64,000 nucleotides of DNA from CAITWD01 sp963842065 (GCA_963842065.1 CAWJEW010000006.1:124001-188000), one strand, 5' to 3'; shown: positions 7,614 through 16,544, counted from the first letter of the stretch. Numbers and translations: made by a program. The notes: a model not told the origin generated them from the letters alone.

Positions 7614-8527
7614 GCGGTGGCCTTGTGGGCTTCCTGACGCTGGGCCCAGATCTCCAGGCCCAGGATGTTGTTTTCGTCCCAAAAGAGCCATCGCCACAGC
7701 GCAAGGACGTCCGCGTCACCGATCGTCTCGTCGATGGGCAGGTAGCGCTCCACGGCGGCGGCGATGCCGGCGCGGCCCCCGTGCCGGTAGCCCTCGAGGG
7801 CGGCGTGACCGATTCGGTCGAGCCCGTCGTCGGCCTCGGCGAGGGTCGCCTCGGGATCGTCGGTTGGACCGAAGTGCGAGAGCGTGATCAGTGTCGGCTG
7901 CCGCTCGCCGAGCCGACCGATGCTGTCACGTCCTGCGGCGATATCGACCTCCGACGGCGGGGTGTTCGGATAGAGGTTGCCCCCTTTGAGCTGGGTGCCG
8001 GCCGCGTCGCCGATCACCAGCGTGCCGCTGGACTCGTGGAGCACCGACATGTGATGTCGGGCGTGTCCGGGGGTCGCGATCATCTCTAGCGCCTCGTCCT
8101 CGCTGACCGGGATCCGGTGCCCGTCCGGCGCCACCTTGATGCGCTCGATCGGCGTGGCCGCCAGGCCGCCGTGCAGCGGCGCCGTCGGGCCGTAGACCTC
8201 ATGCGAGGCGGCGACCAGGCGCGCGGGCTCTGCAAGGTGCCGGGCGCCGCGCTCATGCACGACGACCTGCGCGCGCGGGAACGCGGCCGCCAGCGCGCCT
8301 GTGCCGCCGCAGTGGTCGAGATGGATGTGCGTCAGCACGATCCAGGCAAGGTCGTCTGGGCCGACTCCGAGGTCGTGCAGCTCACCGATCAAGAGCGCCG
8401 CCGACGTCTCTGGGCCGGGATCGATCAGCGCCGGCTGGGTGCCGTGGATCAGATACGCGCTCGTCAGCCCCCGCCGCCCCCCGAGCCGGGTGTCGATCAT
8501 CTGTACTCCGGGGGCGATCTCGGTCAT
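7610..8527 (-). CDS. MBL-fold metallo-hydrolase
   Basis: This 305-residue protein has the metallo-beta-lactamase metal motif THIHLDHCGG at about 66-75, a later His in GHARHH (about 153-158) and Asp in VIGDAAG. These are ligands for a binuclear metal centre, typically zinc. A C-terminal helical region of about 80 residues follows, as in RNase-Z-like/lactonase hydrolases of unknown substrate. GAGAAG lies before the ATG. It is divergently arranged with rpiA across only 29 bases and is translationally coupled to the NrtR-like gene downstream. Confidence 0.85.
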   Translation of the reverse strand: MTEIAPGVQMIDTRLGGRRGLTSAYLIHGTQPALIDPGPETSAALLIGELHDLGVGPDDLAWIVLTHIHLDHCGGTGALAAAFPRAQVVVHERGARHLAEPARLVAASHEVYGPTAPLHGGLAATPIERIKVAPDGHRIPVSEDEALEMIATPGHARHHMSVLHESSGTLVIGDAAGTQLKGGNLYPNTPPSEVDIAAGRDSIGRLGERQPTLITLSHFGPTDDPEATLAEADDGLDRIGHAALEGYRHGGRAGIAAAVERYLPIDETIGDADVLALWRWLFWDENNILGLEIWAQRQEAHKATA

Positions 8528-8543
8528 CGTCTTCTCGCTCGCA

Positions 8544-8549
8544 TAGCCT
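8544..8549 (+). promoter_or_regulatory. -10 box of leaderless rpiA transcript
   Basis: TAGCCT fits TAnnnT and ends seven bases before the rpiA ATG, so the transcript probably starts at or next to the start codon; no ribosome-binding site is present. Confidence 0.5.
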
Positions 8550-8556
8550 TATAGGT

Positions 8557-9240
8557 ATGGGATCACATGATGACGGACGTACACGGGCCTGGGAAGCTGC
8601 CGGGCGTGCCGCGGCAGCCCTGGTCAAGGACGGCGACCGGGTCGGTTTGGGGACCGGCCGCGCCGCCGCCGCGGGCATCCGGGCACTCGGCGCCCGCGTT
8701 ACCGAGGGCCTGCGCTGTGTGGGGGTACCCACTTCGCGCGCGAGCCACGTGCTGGGGCGCGAGCTCGGGATACCGATCGCCCGCATGCGCGGGTCCCTCG
8801 ATATCGCCTTCGACGGCGCCGACCTGGTGACTCCGGGCGGACTGACGATCAAGGGTGCCGGCGGCGCACTGGTGCGCGAGCGCATCGTGGATGGCTCGGC
8901 GGGTCGGTTGCTGGTGCTCGTCGACGGACCGAAGGTGGCGACGAGCCTCGACGCGTGGGGCGTCCTGCCGCTCGCCGCAGTGCCGTTCGCGGCCGAGCAT
9001 GTGGCGCTGGCGCTTGCCGATCTGTCGCCGGTGCGTCGGCCTGGCCGCTCCGACGACGGCCTGGCGATCATTGACCTGACGATTCCTGCAGGTGCGGACT
9101 GGGAGGGCATCGATGCCCGGATCCGCGACGTCGGCGGCGTCGTCGATACCGGCCTGTTCCGGGTCGTGCCGGGCGACGTGCTGGTCGGTGCCCCGGACGG
9201 CACGGTCCAGACCCTGACCGAGTTCCTGCCCGCCGCGTGA
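8557..9240 (+). CDS. rpiA: Ribose-5-phosphate isomerase A
   Basis: RpiA interconverts ribose-5-phosphate and ribulose-5-phosphate in the pentose phosphate pathway. The 227-residue length is normal. The phosphate loop GLGTGRAAA (about 31-39), FDGAD (about 87-91), and IKGAGGALVRERIV (about 100-113, with the catalytic Lys and Glu) are all visible. The Glu that normally follows DGAD is Leu, and GTGST is GTGRA, so it is a divergent member. It is the first gene of an apparent rpiA-murT-methyltransferase-gatD run. Confidence 0.85.
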   Translation: MGSHDDGRTRAWEAAGRAAAALVKDGDRVGLGTGRAAAAGIRALGARVTEGLRCVGVPTSRASHVLGRELGIPIARMRGSLDIAFDGADLVTPGGLTIKGAGGALVRERIVDGSAGRLLVLVDGPKVATSLDAWGVLPLAAVPFAAEHVALALADLSPVRRPGRSDDGLAIIDLTIPAGADWEGIDARIRDVGGVVDTGLFRVVPGDVLVGAPDGTVQTLTEFLPAA

Positions 9241-9247
9241 GCCCCGC

Positions 9248-10633
9248 ATGACCATCGTGCCCCGCGGCCCGTCGCAGGTGCTTGCACGCGGCGTCGGCGC
9301 GCTCTCGCGCCGACTGGGCCGCGGGGGCGGCACGAGCGCCCCCGGGCGCGTCCTGCTGCGCCTGAGGCCGCAGGCGATCCAGGAACTCGGCGGCGCGCTC
9401 CCGCGCGGCTCGCTGATCATCTCCGCGACCAACGGCAAGACGACAACCGCCCGGCTGATCGGGGGCTGCGTCGCCGCCGAGGGCTGGCGCACGGTGTCCA
9501 ACCGTGCCGGGGCGAATCTCGTGTTCGGCGTGGCGACCGCGCTGCTCGACGGGGCGGCGGCCCGGCCGAAGCCCGAGTTCGGCCTGTTCGAGGTCGACGA
9601 GTTCGCGTTGCCGGAGGTTGTGGCCCGCCTGGCGCCCCGGGTCCTGGTCCTGATGAACCTCTTTCGCGACCAGCTCGACCGGTACGGCGAGCTTGAGGCC
9701 ATCGCTGACTCCTGGGCGCGCATGATCGCGCGGCTGCCGTCGTCGACGACCCTGGTGCTCAACGCGGACGATCCGGCCGTCGCCGCCCTTGGCGACGGTG
9801 CGCATCGGACCGTGTTCTTCGGGATCGAGGACCCCGCGGCCGCAATCGGGGCCCTCCCCCACGCCGCCGATTCCACGCGCTGCCGGGTCTGTGCCAGCCC
9901 GCTGGAGTACGAACGCGTCACGCTCGGGCACATGGGGGCCTGGCGGTGCACCAACTGCGGCGCGGCGCGACCGACGCCGGAGGTGGCCGCGCGTCATGTC
10001 GCGCTCGCGGGGACGACCGGCCTGGATCTCGAACTCGCGACGCCCGCCGGGCAGATCGCGGCCCACGTTGCGCTCCCCGGGATGCACAACGCCTACAACG
10101 CGACCGCCGCCGCGGCCGCGGCGATCGCCCTGGGAATCCGCGCGGAGACGATCGGGCCGGCGCTTGCGGCAGCAGAAGCAGCATTCGGTCGTGCCGAGCG
10201 GGTGCGGCTTGACGGGCATGAGGTTGTGCTGTTGCTGGCCAAGAACCCCGCCGGGGCCAATGTCACGGTCCAGACGGTGCAGCTCGACCCGGCACCGCTG
10301 CATCTGCTGATCGCCCTCAACGACCGCACCGCCGACGGCAAGGACGTCAGCTGGATCTGGGATGTCGACTACGAGCCGCTTCTGGTTCGTCTGGGCGATC
10401 TGGTCGTGACCGGCGACCGCGCCTACGACATGGCGTTGCGCTTCGTCTACGCCGGGGTCGAACGGCAGCGGATCCGGATCGAGCCGGACCCGGAGCGGGC
10501 CCTGGACGCGGCCCTGGCGAACCTGCCGCCGGACCGTCCGCTCTATGTCCTGCCGACCTATACGGCAATGCTGGGCCTGCGCAGCATCCTCGTCGATCGC
10601 GGCGCGGCGAACGCGTACTGGGAACATGCCTGA
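9248..10633 (+). CDS. murT: Lipid II isoglutaminyl synthase, Mur-ligase subunit MurT
   Basis: MurT pairs with GatD to amidate the alpha-carboxyl of D-Glu in lipid II, using ATP and glutamine-derived ammonia. The 461-residue product has a Mur-ligase P-loop ATNGKTTTA (about 60-68), a central four-Cys zinc ribbon (Cys 212, Cys 215 and a second CxxC near 234-237) typical of MurT, the NAYNATAAAAAA domain linker at about 283-295, and a DUF1727-type C-terminal domain with LALNDRTADG-like sequence. It starts eight bases after rpiA and overlaps the next gene by eight bases. gatD lies one gene away. Confidence 0.93.
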   Translation: MTIVPRGPSQVLARGVGALSRRLGRGGGTSAPGRVLLRLRPQAIQELGGALPRGSLIISATNGKTTTARLIGGCVAAEGWRTVSNRAGANLVFGVATALLDGAAARPKPEFGLFEVDEFALPEVVARLAPRVLVLMNLFRDQLDRYGELEAIADSWARMIARLPSSTTLVLNADDPAVAALGDGAHRTVFFGIEDPAAAIGALPHAADSTRCRVCASPLEYERVTLGHMGAWRCTNCGAARPTPEVAARHVALAGTTGLDLELATPAGQIAAHVALPGMHNAYNATAAAAAAIALGIRAETIGPALAAAEAAFGRAERVRLDGHEVVLLLAKNPAGANVTVQTVQLDPAPLHLLIALNDRTADGKDVSWIWDVDYEPLLVRLGDLVVTGDRAYDMALRFVYAGVERQRIRIEPDPERALDAALANLPPDRPLYVLPTYTAMLGLRSILVDRGAANAYWEHA

Positions 10634-11396
10634 CGCCTCTGAAGCGACCCGCTACCTGCTCGAGCACGCCCACTACACCGACGACCTGGTCCTGTGGCGG
10701 GCCATCGCCGAGCAGGTCCAGGGCCCGGTGCTGGACATCGGCGCGGCCGCAGGGCGCCTCGCGCTGGCGCTTGCGCGGGCCGGGTGCCCGGTCATCGCCC
10801 TCGACGTGGACCCGACGATGCTGCGTGCGCTCGCCGAGAACGCCGCGCGCGAACCCGCACCGGTGGCGGCGCGCATCACGACCATGTGCGCCGACGTGCG
10901 CACGTTTGCGCTCGAGACGCCGGTCGCTCTGGCGATCGCCGCGATGAACACGCTGCAGGTGCTCCTGACGCCGGACGACCAGTTGGCGTGTCTTGGGCGG
11001 GTCCGCGCGAGCCTGGCTCCCGGGGGTGAGTTCTGGTTCGATGTCGCGATGCCGGACGTCGTCGATGCCCACGGCGCCGTTGGTGTCATGCGTGCCGGCG
11101 ACGTCTATACGGATCATGCGACCGGGCTGAGGCTCGTCCACGCGTTCTGGTTCGACTGGGTCGATCCGGTCACGCAAACGGCCCAGTTCACCCATCGTGT
11201 GGAGGAGATCGCGCCGGACGGGGCGGCGCGGACATTCCTGCGCCATCATGAGGTGCACATCTTCACGCCCGTCGAGTTGCGTCATCTACTCGCGCGGGCG
11301 GGCTTTGAGGTCCTGCAGGCGTGGGGCGACTTCGCCGGCGCCCCGCTCGAGTCCGGCGCGGAGCGTCAGGTCTACCGATGCCAGGTGATCTCGTGA
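10626..11396 (+). CDS. Class I SAM-dependent methyltransferase
   Basis: The 256-residue product has a Rossmann SAM-binding start, VLDIGAAAGRLALALA (about 38-53), and the acidic loop end IALDVDPTML (about 58-67). A motif near 113-121 and a beta-rich C-terminal half with HHEVHIFTPVELRHLL follow, the layout of small-molecule class I methyltransferases. The substrate is unknown. Its start overlaps murT by eight bases and its stop overlaps gatD (GTGA), so it is coupled to both subunits of the lipid II amidotransferase. That makes a cell-envelope substrate possible but unproven. Confidence 0.85.
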   Translation: MPDASEATRYLLEHAHYTDDLVLWRAIAEQVQGPVLDIGAAAGRLALALARAGCPVIALDVDPTMLRALAENAAREPAPVAARITTMCADVRTFALETPVALAIAAMNTLQVLLTPDDQLACLGRVRASLAPGGEFWFDVAMPDVVDAHGAVGVMRAGDVYTDHATGLRLVHAFWFDWVDPVTQTAQFTHRVEEIAPDGAARTFLRHHEVHIFTPVELRHLLARAGFEVLQAWGDFAGAPLESGAERQVYRCQVIS

Positions 11397-12139
11397 GCAC
11401 GGTCCGGGTGTGCCATCTGTACCCCGGCGAGCTCAACATCTACGCCGACCGCGGCAACATCGCCGTGCTGCGGCGCCGACTGGAGTGGCGCGGGCACGTC
11501 TTGGAGGTCATCGAGGCCGGGATCGGTGACCGCATTCCCGACGACGCGGACATGTACTACCTTGGCGGCGGCCAGGACCGCGACCAGATCATCGTCGCGG
11601 ACGACCTCGCCGTCACGAAAGCCGACGCCCTGCATCGCGCCGTCGACGGCGGCGCGGTGATGCTGGCGGTCTGCGGCGGCTACCAGCTGGCCGGCCACGG
11701 CTACACCGGCGTCGATGGCACGCGCATGCCCGGAATCGGCGTGTTGGACGCCGACACCGTGGCGGGACCCACGCGCCTGATTGGGGATGTGGTGATCTGC
11801 GTCAAGGTCGCGGGAGCGCCGCTGACGGTGGTCGGCTTCGAGAATCATGCCGGCCGGACGACGCTCGGTCCGGGCAGCGTAGCGTTCGGCACCGTCCGCC
11901 ACGGCCACGGCAACAACGACATGGATGGCACGGAGGGTGCGATCACCAAGCGGGCGATCGGCACCTACCTGCATGGGCCGCTGTTGCCGAAGAACCCGGA
12001 GCTGGCCGATCTGCTGTTGGGCTGGGCCCTCGAGCACGCGACCGGTGCGCCGGCGACACTGATCCCGCTCGACGACACGCTCGAATTGCAGGCGCAGCGC
12101 GCCGCCATCGCCCGGGTCAGCGAGCGGGGCGCCGCCTAG
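11393..12139 (+). CDS. gatD: Lipid II isoglutaminyl synthase, glutaminase subunit GatD
   Basis: GatD is the class I glutaminase-like subunit that feeds ammonia to MurT. The 248-residue product opens with HLYPGELNIYADRGN (about 8-22), as family members do. It carries nucleophile Cys 94 in LAVCGGYQ, the GFENHAG segment, and the catalytic His in TYLHGPLLPKNP. GTG at 11393, overlapping the preceding stop, gives the usual N-terminus; ATG at 11378 is an alternative. It ends the rpiA-murT run and converges on dut. Confidence 0.93.
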   Translation: MSTVRVCHLYPGELNIYADRGNIAVLRRRLEWRGHVLEVIEAGIGDRIPDDADMYYLGGGQDRDQIIVADDLAVTKADALHRAVDGGAVMLAVCGGYQLAGHGYTGVDGTRMPGIGVLDADTVAGPTRLIGDVVICVKVAGAPLTVVGFENHAGRTTLGPGSVAFGTVRHGHGNNDMDGTEGAITKRAIGTYLHGPLLPKNPELADLLLGWALEHATGAPATLIPLDDTLELQAQRAAIARVSERGAA

Positions 12140-12157
12140 ATGCCGGCCCGTCGCGGC

Positions 12158-12640
12158 TTAGCGGCCGCTCGAGCCAAAGCCTTCCGACCCGCGTCCGTCG
12201 GAGTCCGGCAGCGCCTCGACGGCAAGGACGTCGGCCATGAGCACCGGCACGAGCACGAGTTGGGCGACCCGCTCGCCGGCCACGATCGTATGCGCTGCGT
12301 TGTCATGGTTGATCACCAAAACCTGCACCTCGCCCCGGTAGCCGGCGTCGATCAGGCCGGGGCTGTTGGTCAGGGTGATGCCCTGTCGGCGCGCCAAGCC
12401 GGAGCGCGGCACGATCAGCCCGGCCCAGCCGGCCGGGATCGCCACGGCGATGCCGGTGGGAACGATCCCACGCCCGCCCGGCTCCAGCTGTACCGCCTCG
12501 ACGGCGACCAGATCCAGCCCGGCGTCCCACGGGTGGGCCCGCGCAGGCAGGTGCGCGTCCTTGCGCAGGCGCTGAACGGGCAGGAACTCGGGCTGTGGGG
12601 CGACGTCGGGCATGCGCGGCCGGATCATGACATCTACCAT
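12158..12640 (-). CDS. dut: dUTP diphosphatase
   Basis: Dut hydrolyses dUTP to dUMP, keeping uracil out of DNA and feeding dTMP synthesis. The 160-residue trimeric-type product shows the family motifs in order: AGLDLVA (motif 1, about 40-46), PRSGLARRQGI (motif 2, about 78-88), GLIDAGYRGEVQV (motif 3, about 95-107), ERVAQLVLVP (motif 4), and the Phe-containing GSEGFGSSG motif 5 at the C-terminus. Its ATG is eight bases from the divergent dapE start, so both promoters lie in each other's 5' sequence. Confidence 0.93.
   Translation of the reverse strand: MVDVMIRPRMPDVAPQPEFLPVQRLRKDAHLPARAHPWDAGLDLVAVEAVQLEPGGRGIVPTGIAVAIPAGWAGLIVPRSGLARRQGITLTNSPGLIDAGYRGEVQVLVINHDNAAHTIVAGERVAQLVLVPVLMADVLAVEALPDSDGRGSEGFGSSGR
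12635..12640 (+). promoter_or_regulatory. -10 box of leaderless dapE transcript
   Basis: TACCAT fits TAnnnT, ends eight bases before the dapE GTG, and overlaps the start codon of divergent dut. There is no room for a ribosome-binding site in between. Confidence 0.45.
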
Positions 12641-12648
12641 GTCGCGCC

Positions 12649-13740
12649 GTGAGCACTGAATCCCCTCTCGCCCGCCGGCTCGCCGACCGGACCCTGGAGC
12701 TGGTCAACATCGCCTCCGTCTCGCGCGAGGAGACGGCGATCATGCGCCATGTGCGCGCCGCGGTGCCCGCGGGCTTTGAGGAATGGTTCGCCGACGGCGA
12801 GGCCCTGGTGGCGGGCACGCCGCGTCGCCCGGGGGTGCCGCTCGTGCTCCTGGCCGGCCACGTCGACACGGTGCCTGCACAAGCGAACTTTCCGGGACGC
12901 ATCAGCGGGTCGGACGTCGTCGGACTGGGCGCGAGCGACATGAAGGGCGGCATCGCGGTGATGCTGGAGATCGCCGGCTGGGTCGCACACGAGCGTCCGC
13001 TGCTGGCGGTGGATCTGGCACTGGTGATCTTCACCCGCGAGGAACTGGCGGTGGCCGAGAGCCCGCTGCCGGCCGCGTTCGCGGCCTGCCCGCAGCTCGC
13101 CGAGGCGGCCCTGGCGATCGTCCTGGAGCCGACCGACAACACGGTCCAAGCCGGCTGCGTCGGCAACCTGAACGCGACGCTGCGCTTCCGCGGCCGCAGC
13201 GCGCATTCGGCCCGTCCGTGGACCGGGGACAATGCGATCGACCGCGCCGTCGCCGGGCTCGCGGGCCTCGTCGCGACCCCGCCCCGGACGGCGACGATCG
13301 AAGGTCTGGCGTTCACCGAGGTCGTGAGCGTGACCCAGATCAGCGGCGGGATCGCCGACAACGTGATCCCGGACCTGGTCGAATGCCACCTCAACTTCCG
13401 GTTCACGCCCGACCGAAGTCCCGCGCAGGCCGAAGCCGCGCTCCGCGAGCTCGTCGGCGACGCCGGGGAGCTGGAGATCACCAGCATTGCCCCGTCCGGG
13501 CGCGTGGCGCCGCAGACTACGCTGTTGGAGCGGCTGATTGCCTGCGGGAGATTTGCCGTCCGGCCCAAGCAGGCCTGGACGCCGGTGGCGCAGTTCAGCC
13601 AAATCGGTATCGACGCGGTCAACCTTGGCCCGGGCTCGACCGACATGGCCCACACCCGCGAGGAACGGATCGCCATCGGCGAGCTGGTACGGACCTATGA
13701 GGCGCTAGCGGCCTTCATCGCCGCGGACGGTGCGATGTGA
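12649..13740 (+). CDS. dapE: Succinyl-diaminopimelate desuccinylase
   Basis: DapE releases succinate from N-succinyl-LL-DAP to give LL-DAP for lysine and peptidoglycan. The 363-residue M20 metallohydrolase shows the two-zinc site: His in AGHVDTVP (about 69-76), Asp in GLGASDMKGG (about 97-106), catalytic Glu pair in TREE (about 129-132), Asp/Glu in LEPTDN, and a C-terminal His near 345 in DMAHTREE. The dimerisation domain is inserted at about 170-280. It overlaps the aminotransferase gene by four bases, placing it in a DAP operon. Confidence 0.88.
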   Translation: MSTESPLARRLADRTLELVNIASVSREETAIMRHVRAAVPAGFEEWFADGEALVAGTPRRPGVPLVLLAGHVDTVPAQANFPGRISGSDVVGLGASDMKGGIAVMLEIAGWVAHERPLLAVDLALVIFTREELAVAESPLPAAFAACPQLAEAALAIVLEPTDNTVQAGCVGNLNATLRFRGRSAHSARPWTGDNAIDRAVAGLAGLVATPPRTATIEGLAFTEVVSVTQISGGIADNVIPDLVECHLNFRFTPDRSPAQAEAALRELVGDAGELEITSIAPSGRVAPQTTLLERLIACGRFAVRPKQAWTPVAQFSQIGIDAVNLGPGSTDMAHTREERIAIGELVRTYEALAAFIAADGAM

Positions 13741-14906
13741 GCGGACGGGCCGACGGACCGATCTCGGCGGTCCTCCGGGAGGTCGGCACGTATCCCTTCT
13801 CACGCCTCGACGACGCCAAGCGCCGGGCGCAGGCGCGCGGGATCGAGCTGATCGATTTCGGCGTCGGCGACCCCCGCGAGCCGACGGCGCCGGCGATCCG
13901 TCAGGCGCTAGCCGATGGCATTCGCGAGACGATGGAATATCCCAAGGCCGTCGGCTTGCCGGAGCTTCGCGTCGCCATCGCTGCGTGGGTGCAGCGCCGC
14001 TTCGGCGTCGCGCTTGACCCCGACAGGGAGGTCATCCCGACGCTCGGGTCCAAGGAGGCCATGTTCAGCCTCGCCCAGGTCGTCGTCGACCCTGCGGCGG
14101 GCAAGGATCTGGTGGTCGTCACGGAGCCCGGCTACCCGGTGCCGGCGCGCGGTGCGCGCTTTGCCGGCGCGAACGTCCTCACGCTCCCGCTGCTGGAGGC
14201 CAACCGCTTCCTTCCCGACCTCGACGCCATTGCGCCGCAGGACTGGTCGCGGATCGCGCTGTTCTGGGTGAACTACCCGAACAACCCGACCGGCGCGATC
14301 GCGCCGCGGGCTTTTTATGAGCGGCTGGCCGGCCTGGCCGCGCGCCACGGGTTTTGGATCGCGTCGGATGAGGCCTACTCGGAGCTGATGTTCGGCGAGG
14401 TCCCGCCTGTCTCCGCGCTCGAAGCCGATGACCGCAGCCACGTGGTGGCGATCAACACCTTGAGCAAGCGCTCGTCGATGACCGGGTACCGCTCCGGGTT
14501 CGTCGCGGGGCCGCCGGCGCTCATTGCGGCGCTCAAGCTGTTTCGTCCGACCGTGGGGACGGCACCGCAGGAGTTCGTCCAGCGTGCGGCGATCGCCGCC
14601 TGGGGAGACGAAGCCCATGTGGTGGAGGCACGTGAGCGCTACCGGGTCAAGCGGGCGCTGTTGGCCGAGGCCATCCAGGATACGGGCCTGGAGATCTGCG
14701 GGAGCGTCGCCGGCATGTACCTCTGGGTCAAGATTCCGGGCGAAACGACATCCGCCGAGTTTGCCCAGCGCCTGCTCGAGCACGGAATCGTCGTGGCACC
14801 CGGGGCGTTTCTCGGTGCGGCCGGCGAGGGCTTCGTGCGCTTTGCGCTTGTTCCGACCATCGACGACACTCGCCGCGCAGCGGCAATTCTCAGGGAGGTG
14901 CTGTGA
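13737..14906 (+). CDS. dapC: Class I/II aminotransferase, probable N-succinyl-DAP aminotransferase (DapC type)
   Basis: This 389-residue PLP enzyme of fold type I carries IDFGVGDPREPTAP (about 39-52), NYPNNPTGA (about 179-187), SDEAYSELMF (about 211-220), and the PLP Lys in LSKRSSMTGYRSGF (about 243-256). A conserved Arg near 379 binds the carboxylate. Its position between dapE and dapD, with GTGA overlaps on both sides, is strong context for the succinyl-DAP aminotransferase step. Related aminotransferases are promiscuous, so the substrate is inferred from context. Confidence 0.85.
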   Translation: MSGRADGPISAVLREVGTYPFSRLDDAKRRAQARGIELIDFGVGDPREPTAPAIRQALADGIRETMEYPKAVGLPELRVAIAAWVQRRFGVALDPDREVIPTLGSKEAMFSLAQVVVDPAAGKDLVVVTEPGYPVPARGARFAGANVLTLPLLEANRFLPDLDAIAPQDWSRIALFWVNYPNNPTGAIAPRAFYERLAGLAARHGFWIASDEAYSELMFGEVPPVSALEADDRSHVVAINTLSKRSSMTGYRSGFVAGPPALIAALKLFRPTVGTAPQEFVQRAAIAAWGDEAHVVEARERYRVKRALLAEAIQDTGLEICGSVAGMYLWVKIPGETTSAEFAQRLLEHGIVVAPGAFLGAAGEGFVRFALVPTIDDTRRAAAILREVL

Positions 14907-15724
14907 CCCAGACAGAGACGCTGGCCGCGGACATCGAGCGACTCTACGAGCTCACCGCGCAGCAGGCGGCCGTCGAGGCGGACACCGTCGCGCGGGCGAT
15001 CGCGATGCTCGACGGCGGCGAGATCCGGGTGGCCGAACCCGCGGCGGGCGGCTGGCGGGTCAACGAGTGGGTCAAGAAGGCGATCCTCGTCTATTTCCGG
15101 ATCACGGCGTCGGTGCCGATCGAGATCGGCCCGTTCACGTACTTCGACAAGGTGCCCCTCAAGACGGTGCGGCCCGAGGATGGTGTGCGCGTGGTCCCGC
15201 CGGCGGTCGCGCGATACGGCAGCTATCTCGCACCGGGCGCCGTAATGATGCCCAGCTACGTGAACATCGGTGCGTGGGTCGGTGCCGGGACGATGGTCGA
15301 CACGTGGGCGACCGTCGGCTCATGCGCACAGATCGGTGCCGCCGTGCACCTGTCGGGCGGTGTCGGCATCGGCGGTGTGCTCGAGCCACCGCAGGCGAGC
15401 CCGGTCATCATCGAAGACGGTGCGTTTTTGGGTTCGCGGGCCATCGTCGTCGAAGGTGTGCACATCGGTGCGGAGGCGGTGCTCGGAGCCAATGTCGTCG
15501 TCACGGCCTCGACGCCGATCATCGACGTCACCGGGTCGACGCCGGTTGAGTCGCGCGGCTACATTCCGCCGCGATCGGTGGTCGTGCCGGGGACCCGCGA
15601 GAAGACGTTTCCCGCCGGGAACTTCCACCTGCCGTGCGCCCTGATCATCGGACAGCGCACCGAGTCGACCGACCGCAAGACGACCCTCAACGACGCCTTG
15701 CGCAGCTTCGGGGTCGCCGTCTAG
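14903..15724 (+). CDS. dapD: Tetrahydrodipicolinate N-succinyltransferase
   Basis: DapD transfers succinyl from succinyl-CoA to tetrahydrodipicolinate, committing the pathway to the succinylase branch. The 273-residue product has an N-terminal helical domain, a left-handed beta-helix of hexapeptide repeats (about 105-235; GAVMMPSYVNIGAWV, VHIGAEAVLGANVVV) and the E. coli-like NEWVKKAIL start of the substrate site. It closes the dapE-dapC-dapD operon. Its TAG stop shares the CTAG palindrome with the stop of convergent dapF. Confidence 0.93.
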   Translation: MTQTETLAADIERLYELTAQQAAVEADTVARAIAMLDGGEIRVAEPAAGGWRVNEWVKKAILVYFRITASVPIEIGPFTYFDKVPLKTVRPEDGVRVVPPAVARYGSYLAPGAVMMPSYVNIGAWVGAGTMVDTWATVGSCAQIGAAVHLSGGVGIGGVLEPPQASPVIIEDGAFLGSRAIVVEGVHIGAEAVLGANVVVTASTPIIDVTGSTPVESRGYIPPRSVVVPGTREKTFPAGNFHLPCALIIGQRTESTDRKTTLNDALRSFGVAV

Positions 15725-16530
15725 TAGACGCCCTCAAGCGACGCCGCAAAGCCTGGGCTGAGCTCGCCGGTGTAGACGTGCTCGACCGGTCCGGTCATCG
15801 TGACGGCCAGGTCCTCATCGACATCGATGATCAGGGTGCCGCCGGCCACGTGCACGGTCACGGGGCTGACCGCGCCCGCCGCGACGACGGCGGCGACGGC
15901 GGTCGCGCATGCCCCGGTGCCGCAGCTCAAGGTCTCTCCCACGCCTCGCTCCCAGACGCGCATCGTCAGCTCCGACGGCCCATCGGTGCGTACGAACTCC
16001 ACGTTGGTGCGGTGCGGGAAGTGCGCGTGCACCTCGAGTTCGGCGCCGAGCGCGGCGACCCGGACGCCGGGCTCGGCATCCTGGATCACCGCGTGTGGGT
16101 TCCCCATCGATACCTCAAGGAACTCGACCGGCCCGACGCTCGTGCGCAGCGTCGTCATCGCGGGCCCCTTGGGAAGCACGGCCTGCCCCATCCGGACGCG
16201 CACCAGACCATCGCCCAGCATCTGTACGTGCGTGCGCTCCCGACCGGTGAGCACGAGTCCGTCGGGTGGCAGGCGCCCATCGCGGGCCAGATACGCTGCC
16301 ACAATACGGATCCCGTTGCCGCAGTTCTCGGCCTGGCTACCGTCGGCATTCCAGACGGTCATGCGGGGTCCCTCGGCGTCGAAACTGATCTCCAGGACGC
16401 CGTCCCCGCCCACGCCGAACTCCGCATTGCACAGCTCGATCGCCCGCTCGGGGGTCATCGGAACGCCGATCGCCTCGCGCTCGACGACGATGTGGTGGTT
16501 CCCGGTGCCGTGCCATTTCTCGAAGCGCAT
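15721..16530 (-). CDS. dapF: Diaminopimelate epimerase
   Basis: DapF converts LL-DAP to meso-DAP, the direct lysine and peptidoglycan precursor. The 269-residue product has the two mirror-image domains with catalytic Cys residues in ENCGNGIR (about 72-79) and LSCGTGACA (about 211-219), plus the FEKWHGTGN start and the SMGNPHAV substrate loop. The usual GTGNDF reads GTGNHH, a small variation. The ATG at 16530 gives the normal family length; a longer in-frame extension to 16911 overlaps miaA and is rejected. It is downstream of miaA by 14 bases. Confidence 0.93.
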   Translation of the reverse strand: MRFEKWHGTGNHHIVVEREAIGVPMTPERAIELCNAEFGVGGDGVLEISFDAEGPRMTVWNADGSQAENCGNGIRIVAAYLARDGRLPPDGLVLTGRERTHVQMLGDGLVRVRMGQAVLPKGPAMTTLRTSVGPVEFLEVSMGNPHAVIQDAEPGVRVAALGAELEVHAHFPHRTNVEFVRTDGPSELTMRVWERGVGETLSCGTGACATAVAAVVAAGAVSPVTVHVAGGTLIIDVDEDLAVTMTGPVEHVYTGELSPGFAASLEGVY

Positions 16531-16544
16531 GACCACAGGGTACT

